A stretch of 45,135 nucleotides of DNA from an uncultured Acetatifactor sp. (GCA_910588225.1 CAJUQT010000034.1:1-45135), one strand, 5' to 3'; shown: positions 32,687-40,803, counted from the first letter of the stretch. The notes: generated from the sequence alone by a model not told the origin. Numbers and translations: made by a program.

Positions 32687-33037
32687 ATGGAAAATCTGAA
32701 AAGGAACTGCAGAGAATGGGTGAAGAATTGCTTTGAGGGAGAGATAACCCTGACGAAAGTGGATCTATGGCTGATTGCTCTCGTCTGTCTGATGGCAGGA
32801 ACTTTACGCGGACTGAAAAAGGCGCCTGCAACCCACGGTGTGATGATTGGGAGCAATAATGGAAATACCTTTGGCTGTGGGACCGGAGAAAAGAAGAGTC
32901 CGGAGGAGAACGGAAGAGGAAAGGAAATGCAGGAGGAGAATGCGGAAGAGAGTAGATGCGGGGGAGAAGGCAGAGAAAAATGCTGTAAGGGGGGAAAAGG
33001 ACACCGCAAAGGGAAAAAAGGAAAGAAATGTGCATAA
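32687..33037 (+). CDS. Small membrane protein between the T-box and thrS
   Basis: The protein has 116 residues: a soluble N-terminus, one span around VDLWLIALVCLMAGTLRGL, the motif HGVMIGSNNGNTFGCG just behind it, and a tail rich in Glu, Gly, Lys and Cys that ends HRKGKKGKKCA. I recall short Lachnospiraceae proteins with a span followed by IGSNNGN, with no known role. AGAGGG stands 4-5 bases before the ATG at 32687. It lies 134 bases behind the T-box terminator and 57 bases before thrS, so it falls under threonine control. Cysteines in the tail (RCGGEGREKCCKGG) could bind metal. Confidence 0.7.
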   Translation: MENLKRNCREWVKNCFEGEITLTKVDLWLIALVCLMAGTLRGLKKAPATHGVMIGSNNGNTFGCGTGEKKSPEENGRGKEMQEENAEESRCGGEGREKCCKGGKGHRKGKKGKKCA

Positions 33038-33094
33038 TTTTTCAGAAGTTGAAGAATAAGAGAAAGAAATGCGGAAGAAGGAAGGGAGAAGAAA

Positions 33095-35059
33095 ATGAAA
33101 ATCACATTAAAGGATGGTTCTGTGAAGGAGTATGACAGCGCAGTCAGCGTGTACGATATTGCTTTTGAAATCAGTGAGGGTCTGGCGAGAGCGGCCTGCT
33201 GTGCAAAGGTGGATGGGAAGACGGCAGATTTGCGGACAGTCATCGATCATGACTGTGAGCTGAGCATCTGTACGGCCAATGACGAAGAAGGACTGGCAGC
33301 CATTCGGCATACGGCGTCTCATGTACTTGCGGAGGCGGTAAAAAATCTGTTCCCTCATGCGAAACTGGCCATCGGCCCCAGCATTGACACGGGATTTTAT
33401 TATGATTTTGAGCATGAGGCTTTTTCCAGGGAGGACCTTGACGCCCTGGAAGCCGAGATGAAGAAGATTATCAAAAAGGGCGAGAAGCTGGAGAAGTTTA
33501 CGCTGCCCAGAGCCGAGGCGCTGGAATTTATGAAGGAAAGGCAGGAGCCCTATAAAGTGGAGCTGATTCAGGACCTGCCCGAGGATGCGGAAATTTCTTT
33601 CTACAGGCAGGGAGAATTTGTGGATTTGTGTGCTGGCCCTCATCTGATGAGCACGAAGGGAGTCAAAGCCTTTAAGCTGACATCTTCTTCCATGGCTTAC
33701 TGGAGAGGAGATTCTGATAAGGCCAGGCTGCAGCGCATATATGGTACTGCATATAATAAGAAAGAAGATCTGGCTGTGCATCTGGAGCGTATGGAGGATG
33801 CAAAGCGCCGGGACCACAACAGACTGGGACGGGAGATGGAGCTTTTCACCACTGTGGATGTCATAGGGCAGGGACTGCCTCTCTTTACTCCCAGAGGAAC
33901 GAAAATGCTGATGAAGCTGCAGCGGTGGATTGAGGATCTGGAAGATAAGGAGTGGGGATATGTCCGCACCAGGACCCCTCTGATGGCAAAATCTGATCTG
34001 TATAAAATGTCAGGACATTGGGATCATTATAAAGAGGGAATGTTTGTGCTGGGAGATGAGGAGAAAGACAAGGAAGTATATGCGCTTCGTCCCATGACCT
34101 GCCCATTCCAGTATTACATTTATAAAAATACGCAGAAGTCATACCGTGATCTTCCTTACAGAATGAGTGAAACTTCCACCCTGTTCCGCAACGAGGATTC
34201 CGGAGAGATGCACGGACTGACCCGTGTGCGTCAGTTCACCATTACGGAGGGACATCTGGTGGTCCGCCCTGATCAGATGGTGGAGGAATTTAAGGGCTGT
34301 ATCGCCCTTGCAAAGCATTGCCTGACCACATTGGGAGTGGAGGAAGATGTGACTTATCATCTGTCCAAATGGGATCCGGAGAACAGAGAGAAATACATCG
34401 GGGAGCCGGAGGTCTGGAACGAGACAGAGCAGCATATCCGGGATATTCTGACACAGCTGGAGATTCCTTTTGTGGAGGACGTGGGAGAAGCAGCGTTTTA
34501 CGGACCAAAGGTGGATATCAATGCGAAAAATGTGTACGGCAAGGAAGATACCATGATTACCATTCAGTGGGACGCACTTCTTGCGGAACAGTTTGATATG
34601 TACTATATTGACCAGAACGGCGATAAAATCCGGCCTTACATTATCCACAGAACCTCCATGGGCTGCTATGAGAGGACGCTGGCCTGGCTTATTGAAAAGT
34701 ATGCGGGGAAATTCCCCACATGGCTCTGTCCGGAGCAGGTGAGGGTGCTTCCCATTTCCGAAAAGTATGAAGCGTATGCGGCAAAAGTGCTGAAAGAGCT
34801 GCGGGGCAGGGATATTGATGCGGAAGTGGATAACCGTTCGGAGAAAATCGGATTTAAGATCCGGGAAGCGAGACTTGCCCGTGTGCCTTATATGCTGGTG
34901 GTAGGTCAGCAGGAGGAAGAAGAGGGACTGGTATCCGTCAGAAGCCGTTTCGCAGGGGATGAAGGTCAGAAACCCCTGGCAGAGTTCCTGGAGCAGATTT
35001 GCGAGGAAATCCGCACAAAGGAGATTCGGAAAGAAGAGCAGCAGGAAGAGGCGAAATAA
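33095..35059 (+). CDS. thrS: Threonyl-tRNA synthetase
   Basis: The protein has 654 residues, the standard length. Domains in order are TGS (1-60); the editing domain with IRHTASHVLAEAV near 70 and CAGPHL near 180; the class II catalytic core with RPMTCPFQYYIY (zinc cysteine), FRNEDSGEMHGLTRVRQFT (motif 2) and IIHRTSMGCYERTLAWLIE (zinc histidine and motif 3); and the C-terminal anticodon-binding domain with VRVLPISEKYEAYAAKVL. It charges tRNA-Thr in the cytoplasm. GGAAGGGAGAAGAAA precedes the ATG. It is controlled by the T-box leader at 32290. Confidence 0.97.
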   Translation: MKITLKDGSVKEYDSAVSVYDIAFEISEGLARAACCAKVDGKTADLRTVIDHDCELSICTANDEEGLAAIRHTASHVLAEAVKNLFPHAKLAIGPSIDTGFYYDFEHEAFSREDLDALEAEMKKIIKKGEKLEKFTLPRAEALEFMKERQEPYKVELIQDLPEDAEISFYRQGEFVDLCAGPHLMSTKGVKAFKLTSSSMAYWRGDSDKARLQRIYGTAYNKKEDLAVHLERMEDAKRRDHNRLGREMELFTTVDVIGQGLPLFTPRGTKMLMKLQRWIEDLEDKEWGYVRTRTPLMAKSDLYKMSGHWDHYKEGMFVLGDEEKDKEVYALRPMTCPFQYYIYKNTQKSYRDLPYRMSETSTLFRNEDSGEMHGLTRVRQFTITEGHLVVRPDQMVEEFKGCIALAKHCLTTLGVEEDVTYHLSKWDPENREKYIGEPEVWNETEQHIRDILTQLEIPFVEDVGEAAFYGPKVDINAKNVYGKEDTMITIQWDALLAEQFDMYYIDQNGDKIRPYIIHRTSMGCYERTLAWLIEKYAGKFPTWLCPEQVRVLPISEKYEAYAAKVLKELRGRDIDAEVDNRSEKIGFKIREARLARVPYMLVVGQQEEEEGLVSVRSRFAGDEGQKPLAEFLEQICEEIRTKEIRKEEQQEEAK

Positions 35060-35268
35060 CCGTGTGAATTTCAGATGTCTCAGTTTTGGAAGAAAATAAC
35101 ATTTTTCCTGAAAAAACCGGAATAGAGCCATCGGAATGAGGCATACTAATTCCGACAGACTTACTTTGCCTACTGTGTGAAGTGAGGCCGGTCTGTCCGG
35201 ATTCGCCGCTTCCGCGCCGCTTGCAGCGGATCCGTGCGGACTCGAAAGCGGTGCGGAAGGAGACTAAT

Positions 35269-35589
35269 ATGGCGGATTTAAAATGTATGGTAGAAAACTG
35301 TTGTTACAATGAGGAGCATCTGTGCTGCAAGGGCGATATTATGGTGGGCGGACAGCATGCCTGCAGCTGTGAAGGGACCTGCTGTGAAAGCTTTACACAG
35401 AGAAGAGAGGGGATGGACTCCTTTAAAAGCTCGGTGGTGCATCCCAGCAAAACAATCAGTATCGACTGTGAGGCAATAAAATGTGTGTATAATTCCAATT
35501 ACAAATGTCATGCCGACCATGTGGACATCAGAGGATGCGGAGCATGTGACTGTGCGGGAACGGAATGTTCGACTTTCAAGGAAAAATAA
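35269..35589 (+). CDS. Protein with two DUF1540 domains
   Basis: The protein has 106 residues and two copies of a cysteine pattern: CMVENCCYNEEHLCCKGDIM with ACSCEGTCCESF, and CEAIKCVYNSNYKCHADHVD with ACDCAGTECSTF. This is the DUF1540 pattern, a small metal- or redox-associated domain common in Clostridia and of unknown role. The start at 35269 follows GGAAGGAG with 5-6 bases of spacing; the frame upstream to 35182 passes through a GC-rich, hairpin-forming stretch and is not coding. The 209 bases between thrS and this gene hold no recognised feature. Confidence 0.85.
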   Translation: MADLKCMVENCCYNEEHLCCKGDIMVGGQHACSCEGTCCESFTQRREGMDSFKSSVVHPSKTISIDCEAIKCVYNSNYKCHADHVDIRGCGACDCAGTECSTFKEK

Positions 35590-35596
35590 AAAGCGA

Positions 35597-35625
35597 TTGA
35601 CAACAGTGAGAAGTTGTGGTAATCT
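35597..35625 (+). promoter_or_regulatory. Promoter of the infC operon
   Basis: TTGACA (35597-35602), a 17-base spacer and TAATCT (35620-35625) form a near-consensus SigA promoter. The start would be near 35632. Confidence 0.75.
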
Positions 35626-35631
35626 GTTAAA

Positions 35632-35788
35632 AGCGTGCTGAGGGTACGCTTACACAAGCAGAGTATCCACTCTCACCTTACGGCAATCGGGCTTGTAAGT
35701 GTTCAGGTTTTCAACGGTTATGCACTTGGAAGAAAAGTGTATTTTGTGTTGAGGGTTTTAAGTGGATAGTTATGCTATCCACTTTTTT
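35632..35788 (+). promoter_or_regulatory. L20-type leader of infC-rpmI-rplT with terminator
   Basis: The leader ends in a strong intrinsic terminator: AAGTGGATAG (35760-35769), loop TTATG, CTATCCACTT (35775-35784) and more T. Its position ahead of infC-rpmI-rplT matches the Firmicutes L20 leader, in which free L20 protein binds the leader and causes early termination. The upstream part (GTGCTGAGGGTACGCTTACA and beyond) should form the L20 site, but I did not fold it. Confidence 0.75.
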
Positions 35789-35893
35789 CGTGTAGAGAGA
35801 GTACGCCGCAGAACCGGTGTGTTGATTGCATGGCAAATAGTGGAGAAGAGCCATTCCCCCTGCTCGATATATATTCTATGGAGGTACAAGACC

Positions 35894-36400
35894 ATTAGCG
35901 ATTTAATGATTAACGAACAGATCAGGGACAGAGAAGTACGTCTGATTGGCGAGGATGGTGCACAGCTGGGCATAGTGTCCTCAAGAGAGGCCATGAGACT
36001 GGCTGAGGAAGCAGGATTGGACCTGGTGAAGATCGCACCTACTGCAAAACCGCCCGTATGCAAGATTGTTGACTACGGGAAGTACAAGTATGAGCAGATC
36101 AGGAAAGAGAAAGAAGCCAGAAAGAAACAGAAGATTATCGAGATTAAGGAGATTCGCCTGTCGCCCAACATTGACACCAACGATTTGAATACCAAGATAA
36201 ACGCGGCGAGGAAGTTTCTGAGCAAGGGTGACAAGGTGAAGGTGACACTCCGTTTTCGCGGCCGGGAGATAGCTCATATGAATAACAGCAGGCATATTCT
36301 GGATGATTTTGCCGAAAGCCTGTCCGATATTTCTTCCATGGAGAAGTCACCGAAAATGGAAGGAAGAACTATGACAATGTTTTTAACTGGAAAGCGTTAG
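35894..36400 (+). CDS. infC: Translation initiation factor IF-3, AUU start
   Basis: The protein has 168 residues: the N-domain begins SDLMINEQIRDREVRLIGED and the C-domain contains LRFRGREIAHMN. It binds the 30S subunit and checks the start codon. The likely start is ATT at 35894, with GGAGGT 8 bases upstream. The next in-frame ATG (35906) lies about 20 bases from that site, and the frame upstream to 35762 passes through the leader. A rare AUU start is known in infC of E. coli, where IF-3 discriminates against it and so limits its own synthesis; the same feedback is inferred here. It is first in an operon with rpmI and rplT. Confidence 0.93.
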   Translation: MSDLMINEQIRDREVRLIGEDGAQLGIVSSREAMRLAEEAGLDLVKIAPTAKPPVCKIVDYGKYKYEQIRKEKEARKKQKIIEIKEIRLSPNIDTNDLNTKINAARKFLSKGDKVKVTLRFRGREIAHMNNSRHILDDFAESLSDISSMEKSPKMEGRTMTMFLTGKR

Positions 36401-36402
36401 GG

Positions 36403-36428
36403 ATTGCCGGTCAGTGACTGCCGGCAAT
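36403..36428 (+). promoter_or_regulatory. Hairpin between infC and rpmI
   Basis: ATTGCCGG (36403-36410) pairs with CCGGCAAT (36421-36428), 3 bases after the infC stop. Only TTT follows, so it is more likely a processing or stability element than a full terminator. Confidence 0.5.
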
Positions 36429-36481
36429 TTACCAAATGTGAAAGTTAAAATAGATTATTTAAAGTTTAGGAGGAAGTAGTT

Positions 36482-36679
36482 ATGCCCAAAATGAAGACAA
36501 GCAGATCAGCTGCAAAGCGTTTTAAAGTAACCGGAACGGGTAAGTTAAAGAGAAATAAGGCTTATAAGCGCCATATCCTGACAAAGAAGAGCGCGAAGAC
36601 AAAGCGTAATCTGAGGAAGCCTGCCATTACGGATGCAACCAATGTAAAGAATATGAAGAAGATTTTGCCCTATTTATAA
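36482..36679 (+). CDS. rpmI: 50S ribosomal protein L35
   Basis: The protein has 65 residues and is very basic. The text MPKMKTSRSAAKRFKVTGTG, followed by KLKRNKAYKRHILTKKS, is standard for L35. It is a component of the large ribosomal subunit that packs on 23S rRNA. AGGAGG stands 8 bases before the ATG. It lies between infC and rplT, the usual order. Confidence 0.97.
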   Translation: MPKMKTSRSAAKRFKVTGTGKLKRNKAYKRHILTKKSAKTKRNLRKPAITDATNVKNMKKILPYL

Positions 36680-36703
36680 GTAAAGGTAAGGAGGAAAGGA
36701 ATC

Positions 36704-37060
36704 ATGGCCAGAATAAAAGGCGGCTTAAATGCCAAGAAAAAACATAAAAGAGTATTAAAACTTGCAAAGGGTTACAGGGGAGCGAGAAGTAAACAGTACA
36801 GAATTGCAAAGCAGTCTGTGATGCGTGCGCTTGCCAGCGCTTATGCAGGAAGAAAAGAGAGAAAGCGTCAGTTCAGACAGCTTTGGATTGCGCGTATCAA
36901 TGCGGCGGCCAGAATAAACGGTCTGTCTTACAGCAGATTTATGTATGGTCTGAAGCTGGCCGGTGTTGAAGTGAACAGGAAGATGCTGGCGGAAATGGCA
37001 GTGAACGATGCCGAAGGGTTCAAGACCCTGGCGGAGCTTGCCAAGAGCAAGGTGGCATAA
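36704..37060 (+). CDS. rplT: 50S ribosomal protein L20
   Basis: The protein has 118 residues. The start MARIKGGLNAKKKHKRVLKL and the segment LWIARINAAARINGLSYSRF are typical. L20 is needed early in large-subunit assembly and, in Firmicutes, represses its own operon through the leader seen at 35632. AAGGAGG precedes the ATG. The gene ends the operon, with a terminator 10 bases behind the stop. Confidence 0.97.
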   Translation: MARIKGGLNAKKKHKRVLKLAKGYRGARSKQYRIAKQSVMRALASAYAGRKERKRQFRQLWIARINAAARINGLSYSRFMYGLKLAGVEVNRKMLAEMAVNDAEGFKTLAELAKSKVA

Positions 37061-37070
37061 GGAATACAGC

Positions 37071-37096
37071 CCGGCAGAGGAATCTGCCGGTTTTTT
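37071..37096 (+). terminator. Intrinsic terminator of the infC operon
   Basis: CCGGCAGA (37071-37078), loop GGAA and TCTGCCGG (37083-37090) are followed by six T. The stem is perfect. Confidence 0.92.
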
Positions 37097-37212
37097 GTAT
37101 GATGCGCAGACCCGCAATGGGAAGTTTGCCGCTTAGGCGGCATGCGGGCCGCGCGGCGGGGAGTGGAGAGGGGCATTCTCTGCTTGACTGATAGAAGAGA
37201 GGAGAAAAGCGC

Positions 37213-37743
37213 ATGAGCAAAGTATTGATAGTGGTAGATATGCAGAACGATTTTGTGGACGGAGCGCTGGGTACAATGGAGGCTGTGGGGATTGTAGACA
37301 ATGTGACAGCCAGGATTTCCGGCTTTGAGGGGAAAATTTTTGCCACCTTTGACACACATGGGCCGGATTACCTGGAGACAGCAGAGGGAAAGATGTTGCC
37401 GGTACCCCATTGTATCAAAGAGACCGAGGGCTGGATGCTGAACGAAAAAGTTCTGCAGGCATTGTCAAATAAAGAATATAAAGCTGTGGAGAAGAAAACC
37501 TTCGGTTCCACAGATCTGGTGGACGAAATCCGCGAGCTTCGGAAAAAGGAAGATGTGGAAGTGGAGCTGATAGGATTATGCACGGATATCTGCGTCGTGT
37601 CCAATGCTCTGCTGCTGAAGGCCTATTTTCCGGAAATGAAGATTTCGGTGGACGCCGGATGCTGCGCCGGTGTCACTCCCGGAAGCCACAGTGCTGCGCT
37701 GGAGACTATGAAGATGTGTCAGATCAATGTAGTGGGAGAATAA
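37213..37743 (+). CDS. Isochorismatase-like cysteine hydrolase
   Basis: The protein has 176 residues. The catalytic triad of the nicotinamidase/isochorismatase family is visible: Asp in VDMQNDFVDGALG, Lys in VEKKTFGSTDL and Cys in IGLCTDICVVSN. DTHGPDY supplies aspartate and histidine of the metal site seen in nicotinamidases. The size and this metal text suggest a nicotinamidase-like amidase, but the substrate cannot be fixed. GAGAGGAG stands about 8 bases before the ATG. The phosphoesterase at 37815 follows after 71 bases. Confidence 0.85.
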   Translation: MSKVLIVVDMQNDFVDGALGTMEAVGIVDNVTARISGFEGKIFATFDTHGPDYLETAEGKMLPVPHCIKETEGWMLNEKVLQALSNKEYKAVEKKTFGSTDLVDEIRELRKKEDVEVELIGLCTDICVVSNALLLKAYFPEMKISVDAGCCAGVTPGSHSAALETMKMCQINVVGE

Positions 37744-37814
37744 GATGCTCAGAAAAAATCAAAATCCGGAAATGCAGGAACAGAGGAATAGAGGAAATAA
37801 AGGAATCAATTAAC

Positions 37815-38381
37815 ATGGCAAATTATTTTATAGCAGATACACATTTCGGACATGAAAATGCGCTTGCATTTGATAACAGACCTTTTAAGACAATAGAAGA
37901 ACATGATGAGGCTTTGATTGCCAACTGGAATCATGCGGTGGGAATGGACGACGAAGTATTTCTTCTTGGAGACATCAGCTGGTACAATGTATCCAGAACT
38001 ATGGAAATTGTAAAGTCATTGAACGGAATCAAGCACTTCATCACAGGAAATCATGATAAGAAGCTGCTGAAGAACAGAGACTTTCAGAGCCTTTTTGGAG
38101 AGATTACTGCTTACAAGGAGTTGGATATTGGGGATGGCAAAGGAATCATACTCAGTCATTATCCTATTCCCTGCTTTAATCATCATTATTATGGCTGGTA
38201 TCATTTGTATGGACATGTGCACTGCAGTTTTGAGTGGAATATGATGGAGAGGGTAAAGTTCGAGATGGAACAGCTGTATGATAAGCCCTGCCAGATGTTC
38301 AACTGCGGAGTGATGATGGAGTACATGGATTATACCCCGAGAACACTGGAAGAAATTCTGGCGGGACAGAAAAAGATTTGA
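37815..38381 (+). CDS. Calcineurin-like metallophosphoesterase
   Basis: The protein has 188 residues. The metal-binding motifs are complete: ADTHFGH at the start, GDISWYN, GNHDKK, SHYPIP and GHVHCS. This is the small YfcE/Icc-like class of dinuclear phosphoesterases acting in the cytoplasm on an unknown phosphodiester. AAAGGA stands 10 bases before the ATG at 37815; the frame open upstream to 37578 lies inside the preceding gene and is rejected. Confidence 0.88.
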   Translation: MANYFIADTHFGHENALAFDNRPFKTIEEHDEALIANWNHAVGMDDEVFLLGDISWYNVSRTMEIVKSLNGIKHFITGNHDKKLLKNRDFQSLFGEITAYKELDIGDGKGIILSHYPIPCFNHHYYGWYHLYGHVHCSFEWNMMERVKFEMEQLYDKPCQMFNCGVMMEYMDYTPRTLEEILAGQKKI

Positions 38382-38469
38382 GAAAAATATTTTTAGTGTA
38401 GTTGTGTGAAAGGGATCTTGCCAATATTCATGGAATACTGATTTGTGTGGGAATGATACTGTTCCTTGA

Positions 38470-38522
38470 GGGGCTAAAATGCTTTCAATCCGGCATTTCC
38501 CAACAGCCCCTTTTATTCTTTT
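38470..38522 (+). terminator. Terminator-like hairpin after the phosphoesterase
   Basis: GGGGCT (38470-38475) pairs with AGCCCC (38505-38510), with ATGC / GCAT nested inside, and TTTTATTCTTTT follows. It lies 90 bases behind the stop at 38381. Confidence 0.5.
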
Positions 38523-38534
38523 ACTTCCCTGCCA

Positions 38535-38932
38535 TTCTATATCAAATAATTCGTCAAAATCAATCTTGACATGGGGGAAGTGTACAATTTCCAGCTCATC
38601 TTTACTATCTTTTGTTATTGTCTTGAAAAGATAATACTGCGGGTCCCCGTTTTCGGCGTAGTCCGGATTATAAATTTCGACTTTCTTTTTTGCCAGTCTG
38701 CAATCCAATATTCGTTAATCTCTTCTTTGCGATAGATATCTTTCTTTTCCATTCTGTCATATTTTTCTGTAGAATCAGACAAAATCTCCGTCACAAATTG
38801 TGGTGCATTTGCAAAAGTATTTCCACGCCTTAACCTGACCTGACAATTAAGAGAAACGTCTGGAATGACCGTTTCCTTTTCATATCCAAACCACCATGTA
38901 TATTGTACATTGTCAGGAAATACTCTGTACAT
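38535..38932 (-). pseudogene. Broken Uma2-family (DUF820) nuclease-like gene
   Basis: On the minus strand one frame (from 38932) reads FGYEKETVIPDVSLNC, then FVTEILSDSTEKYDRMEKKD and INEYWIADWQKRK. The continuation, KKKVEIYNPDYAENG and then HFPHVKIDFDELFDIE, lies in another frame. The shift falls at a run of six A (T on the plus strand, near 38690). PDVS, the (V)EILSxST text and EYWI(V/A)D are the Uma2/DUF820 pattern of PD-(D/E)XK-like proteins that abound in bacteria and mobile DNA. The N-terminal third of a normal Uma2 protein is absent; the 72-bp repeat at 39018 lies at that end. It is therefore both truncated and frameshifted. Confidence 0.6.
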
Positions 38933-39017
38933 GCTGCTTTTCAGCTGACTGCACAGCTGCCTCTATCGGGGGACAGTTCTGATTTCCTTAAAAATTGGAT
39001 GGATAAATGCGGATACA

Positions 39018-39110
39018 CATGGTATAATATGCACATGCTTGTGGCAGAAAACGGCCGAATGGCCATCCATACCATGTGCGGGCTGTGCACATGGTATAAT
39101 ATGCACATGC
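39018..39110 (+). repeat. 72-bp promoter repeat, second locus, inverted
   Basis: CATGGTATAATATGCACATG starts at 39018 and again at 39090, again 72 bases apart: one full unit plus a 21-base partial. The unit is the reverse complement of those at 10571-10798, with a few changes. The inverted repeat here is ATACCATGTGC / GCACATGGTAT (39070-39098). Extended -10 sites TGGTATAAT end at 39028 and 39100 and point at the RNase H gene. No good -35 is seen. Confidence 0.88.
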
Positions 39111-39146
39111 TATAATAACATAAGTGATACTTGTAGGAGAGAGAAA

Positions 39147-39839
39147 GTGGCGGCCAAAAAAGTGTATGCGGTAAAAAAGGGAAAAACAACGGGCATTTTT
39201 CACACCTGGGAAGCATGCAAAGCCTCGGTGGATGGCTGTCCCGGTGCAGAGTACAGAGGATTTGCCAGTGTGGAAGAGGCACAACATTACCTGGGAATTT
39301 ACGGGGACGCTGTGGCGGAAGAGAAAAAGGACAGAGAGGTTCCGGCGCCGGATACCTTATTGGCCTATGTAGACGGCAGCTACGATGATGTTTTGAAAAA
39401 ATATGCTTTCGGCTGTGTGTTTATTCTTCCGAATGGCAGGGTTTATACAGAGTATGGAAATGGAGACAATGCTCAGTCTCTGCAGCATAGAAATGTGACG
39501 GGAGAAATGCTGGGAGCAATGTACGCCGTCAGAACCGCCATGGCAAGCGGATTTCAGAAAGTGGAAATTCGCTATGATTATGAGGGCATTGAGAAATGGG
39601 TGACCGGGGTATGGCGCTCCAAAACGGAGCTGACGATAAAATATACCCAGTCCATGCGGCAATGGGGGAAAAGCATCGGCATTTTCTTCATGAAAGTGCC
39701 TGCTCATGCAAATGTCTATTATAATGAGATGGCGGATAAAACGGCCAAAGCCGGTCTGCGGGAGGGGAACGGTATCCCCAAAGTGCGTCCGGTGGAGGAA
39801 TTGAGAATAAGTTCGGAGACGGGGGATGTAGTCCTTTAA
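39147..39839 (+). CDS. Ribonuclease HI with N-terminal viroplasmin domain
   Basis: The protein has 230 residues. Residues 1-50 (KVYAVKKGKTTGIFHTWEAC, then YRGFASVEEAQHYL) are the viroplasmin/caulimovirus-type domain that binds RNA-DNA hybrids. The RNase H domain follows, with the acidic residues in LLAYVDGSYDD, GEMLGAMYAV, IRYDYEGIEKWV and NEMADKTAKA. It should remove RNA from hybrids. The start is GTG at 39147, behind AGGAGAGAG; the frame upstream passes through the 72-bp repeat and is not coding. The promoter is probably supplied by that repeat. A palindromic element lies 51 bases behind the stop. Confidence 0.9.
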   Translation: MAAKKVYAVKKGKTTGIFHTWEACKASVDGCPGAEYRGFASVEEAQHYLGIYGDAVAEEKKDREVPAPDTLLAYVDGSYDDVLKKYAFGCVFILPNGRVYTEYGNGDNAQSLQHRNVTGEMLGAMYAVRTAMASGFQKVEIRYDYEGIEKWVTGVWRSKTELTIKYTQSMRQWGKSIGIFFMKVPAHANVYYNEMADKTAKAGLREGNGIPKVRPVEELRISSETGDVVL

Positions 39840-39882
39840 GGCACATTGTGAAAGGATACAGGGAAAACACCGTGGGGCAGGC

Positions 39883-39930
39883 TGACTTTGGTAACAGTTC
39901 AGACAGGGTACTGAACTGTTACTGACTTTG
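39883..39930. repeat. 32-bp palindromic element, copy 2, with perfect 8-bp flanking repeat
   Basis: The core at 39891-39922 has arms GTAACAGTTCAG / CTGAACTGTTAC and loop ACAGGGTA. TGACTTTG stands directly on both sides (39883-39890 and 39923-39930). The core equals copy 1 at 23928 except for one loop base. Exact flanking repeats that differ between the two sites point to insertion with target duplication. Confidence 0.9.
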
Positions 39931-39962
39931 ACATGAGAGAGGCTGCGGCGGGGGAGGAGCAA

Positions 39963-40679
39963 ATGGAACGGATCAGATTAAATAAATATCTTGCTCACAG
40001 CGGCGTATGCTCCAGGAGGGATGCGGACAGACTGATTGAACAGGGAGAAGTACTGATAAACGGACAAAAAGCCGAGCCGGGCACTCAGGTGGAGGAGACG
40101 GATGAAATCCTGGTGTCCGGAAAGCGGATTCAGGGGGTACAGAAGCCGGTGGTGCTTGCATTTTTCAAGCCTGTGGGGGTGACCTGCACGGAGCGGGATT
40201 CTCATGCGGAAAAGGTGCTGTCCGATCTGATAGATTACCCGGTCAGAGTGACCTATGCCGGACGGCTGGATAAGGATTCGGAAGGGCTGTTACTGTTGTC
40301 CAATGACGGTGACCTGATTCAGGCTATGATGAAGGGGGCAAATCTTCACGAAAAGGAATATATAGTGAAGGTGGATAAAGAAGTGACACAGGATTTTCTG
40401 AACACCATGTGCGGCGGAATCTATCTGGAAGAACTGGACATTACCACGAGAAGGTGTAAGGCCAGGAAAACGGGAGACTGTACTTTCAGGATTATTCTGA
40501 CACAGGGGGTCAACCGGCAGATTAAGCGAATGTGCGAGGCTTGCGGGTACCGGGTCAGGAAATTGAAGCGGATCAGGGTCATGCATGTCACACTGGGAGA
40601 TTTAAAGCCCGGGGAGTATGCTGAACTCAGTGAGGAAGATGTGCGGCGTCTCTACCGGGATTGCGGGCTGGCAGAGTGA
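39963..40679 (+). CDS. RsuA/RluB/RluF-family pseudouridine synthase
   Basis: The protein has 238 residues. An S4 RNA-binding domain comes first (RLNKYLAHSGVCSRRDADRL), then the catalytic domain with the aspartate in YAGRLDKDSEGLLLLSNDG and the partner texts HEKEYIVKV and GVNRQIKRMCEACGYRVRKL. It converts a uridine in rRNA to pseudouridine; which position cannot be told. The LKRIRV text near the C-terminus is usual for RluB/RluF. GGAGGAGC precedes the ATG at 39963; the frame from 39933 is longer but lacks a start signal. The palindromic element ends 40 bases upstream. Confidence 0.92.
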   Translation: MERIRLNKYLAHSGVCSRRDADRLIEQGEVLINGQKAEPGTQVEETDEILVSGKRIQGVQKPVVLAFFKPVGVTCTERDSHAEKVLSDLIDYPVRVTYAGRLDKDSEGLLLLSNDGDLIQAMMKGANLHEKEYIVKVDKEVTQDFLNTMCGGIYLEELDITTRRCKARKTGDCTFRIILTQGVNRQIKRMCEACGYRVRKLKRIRVMHVTLGDLKPGEYAELSEEDVRRLYRDCGLAE

Positions 40680-40803
40680 AATGTGCCGAAGACATTTTTT
40701 CCTGTACTGAACGAGCGATATGCAATAGAATAACACTTTTCCGAACAGGGAGCAGGAATAAGGTTTAGAAATAAGGATTAGAAAAAGGCGGTTGAAACAG
40801 AAT

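Noticed and set aside
39357..39962. 201-codon minus-strand open frame opposite the RNase H gene
   Set aside because: It runs through the palindromic element and antisense to clear RNase H motifs; no start signal.
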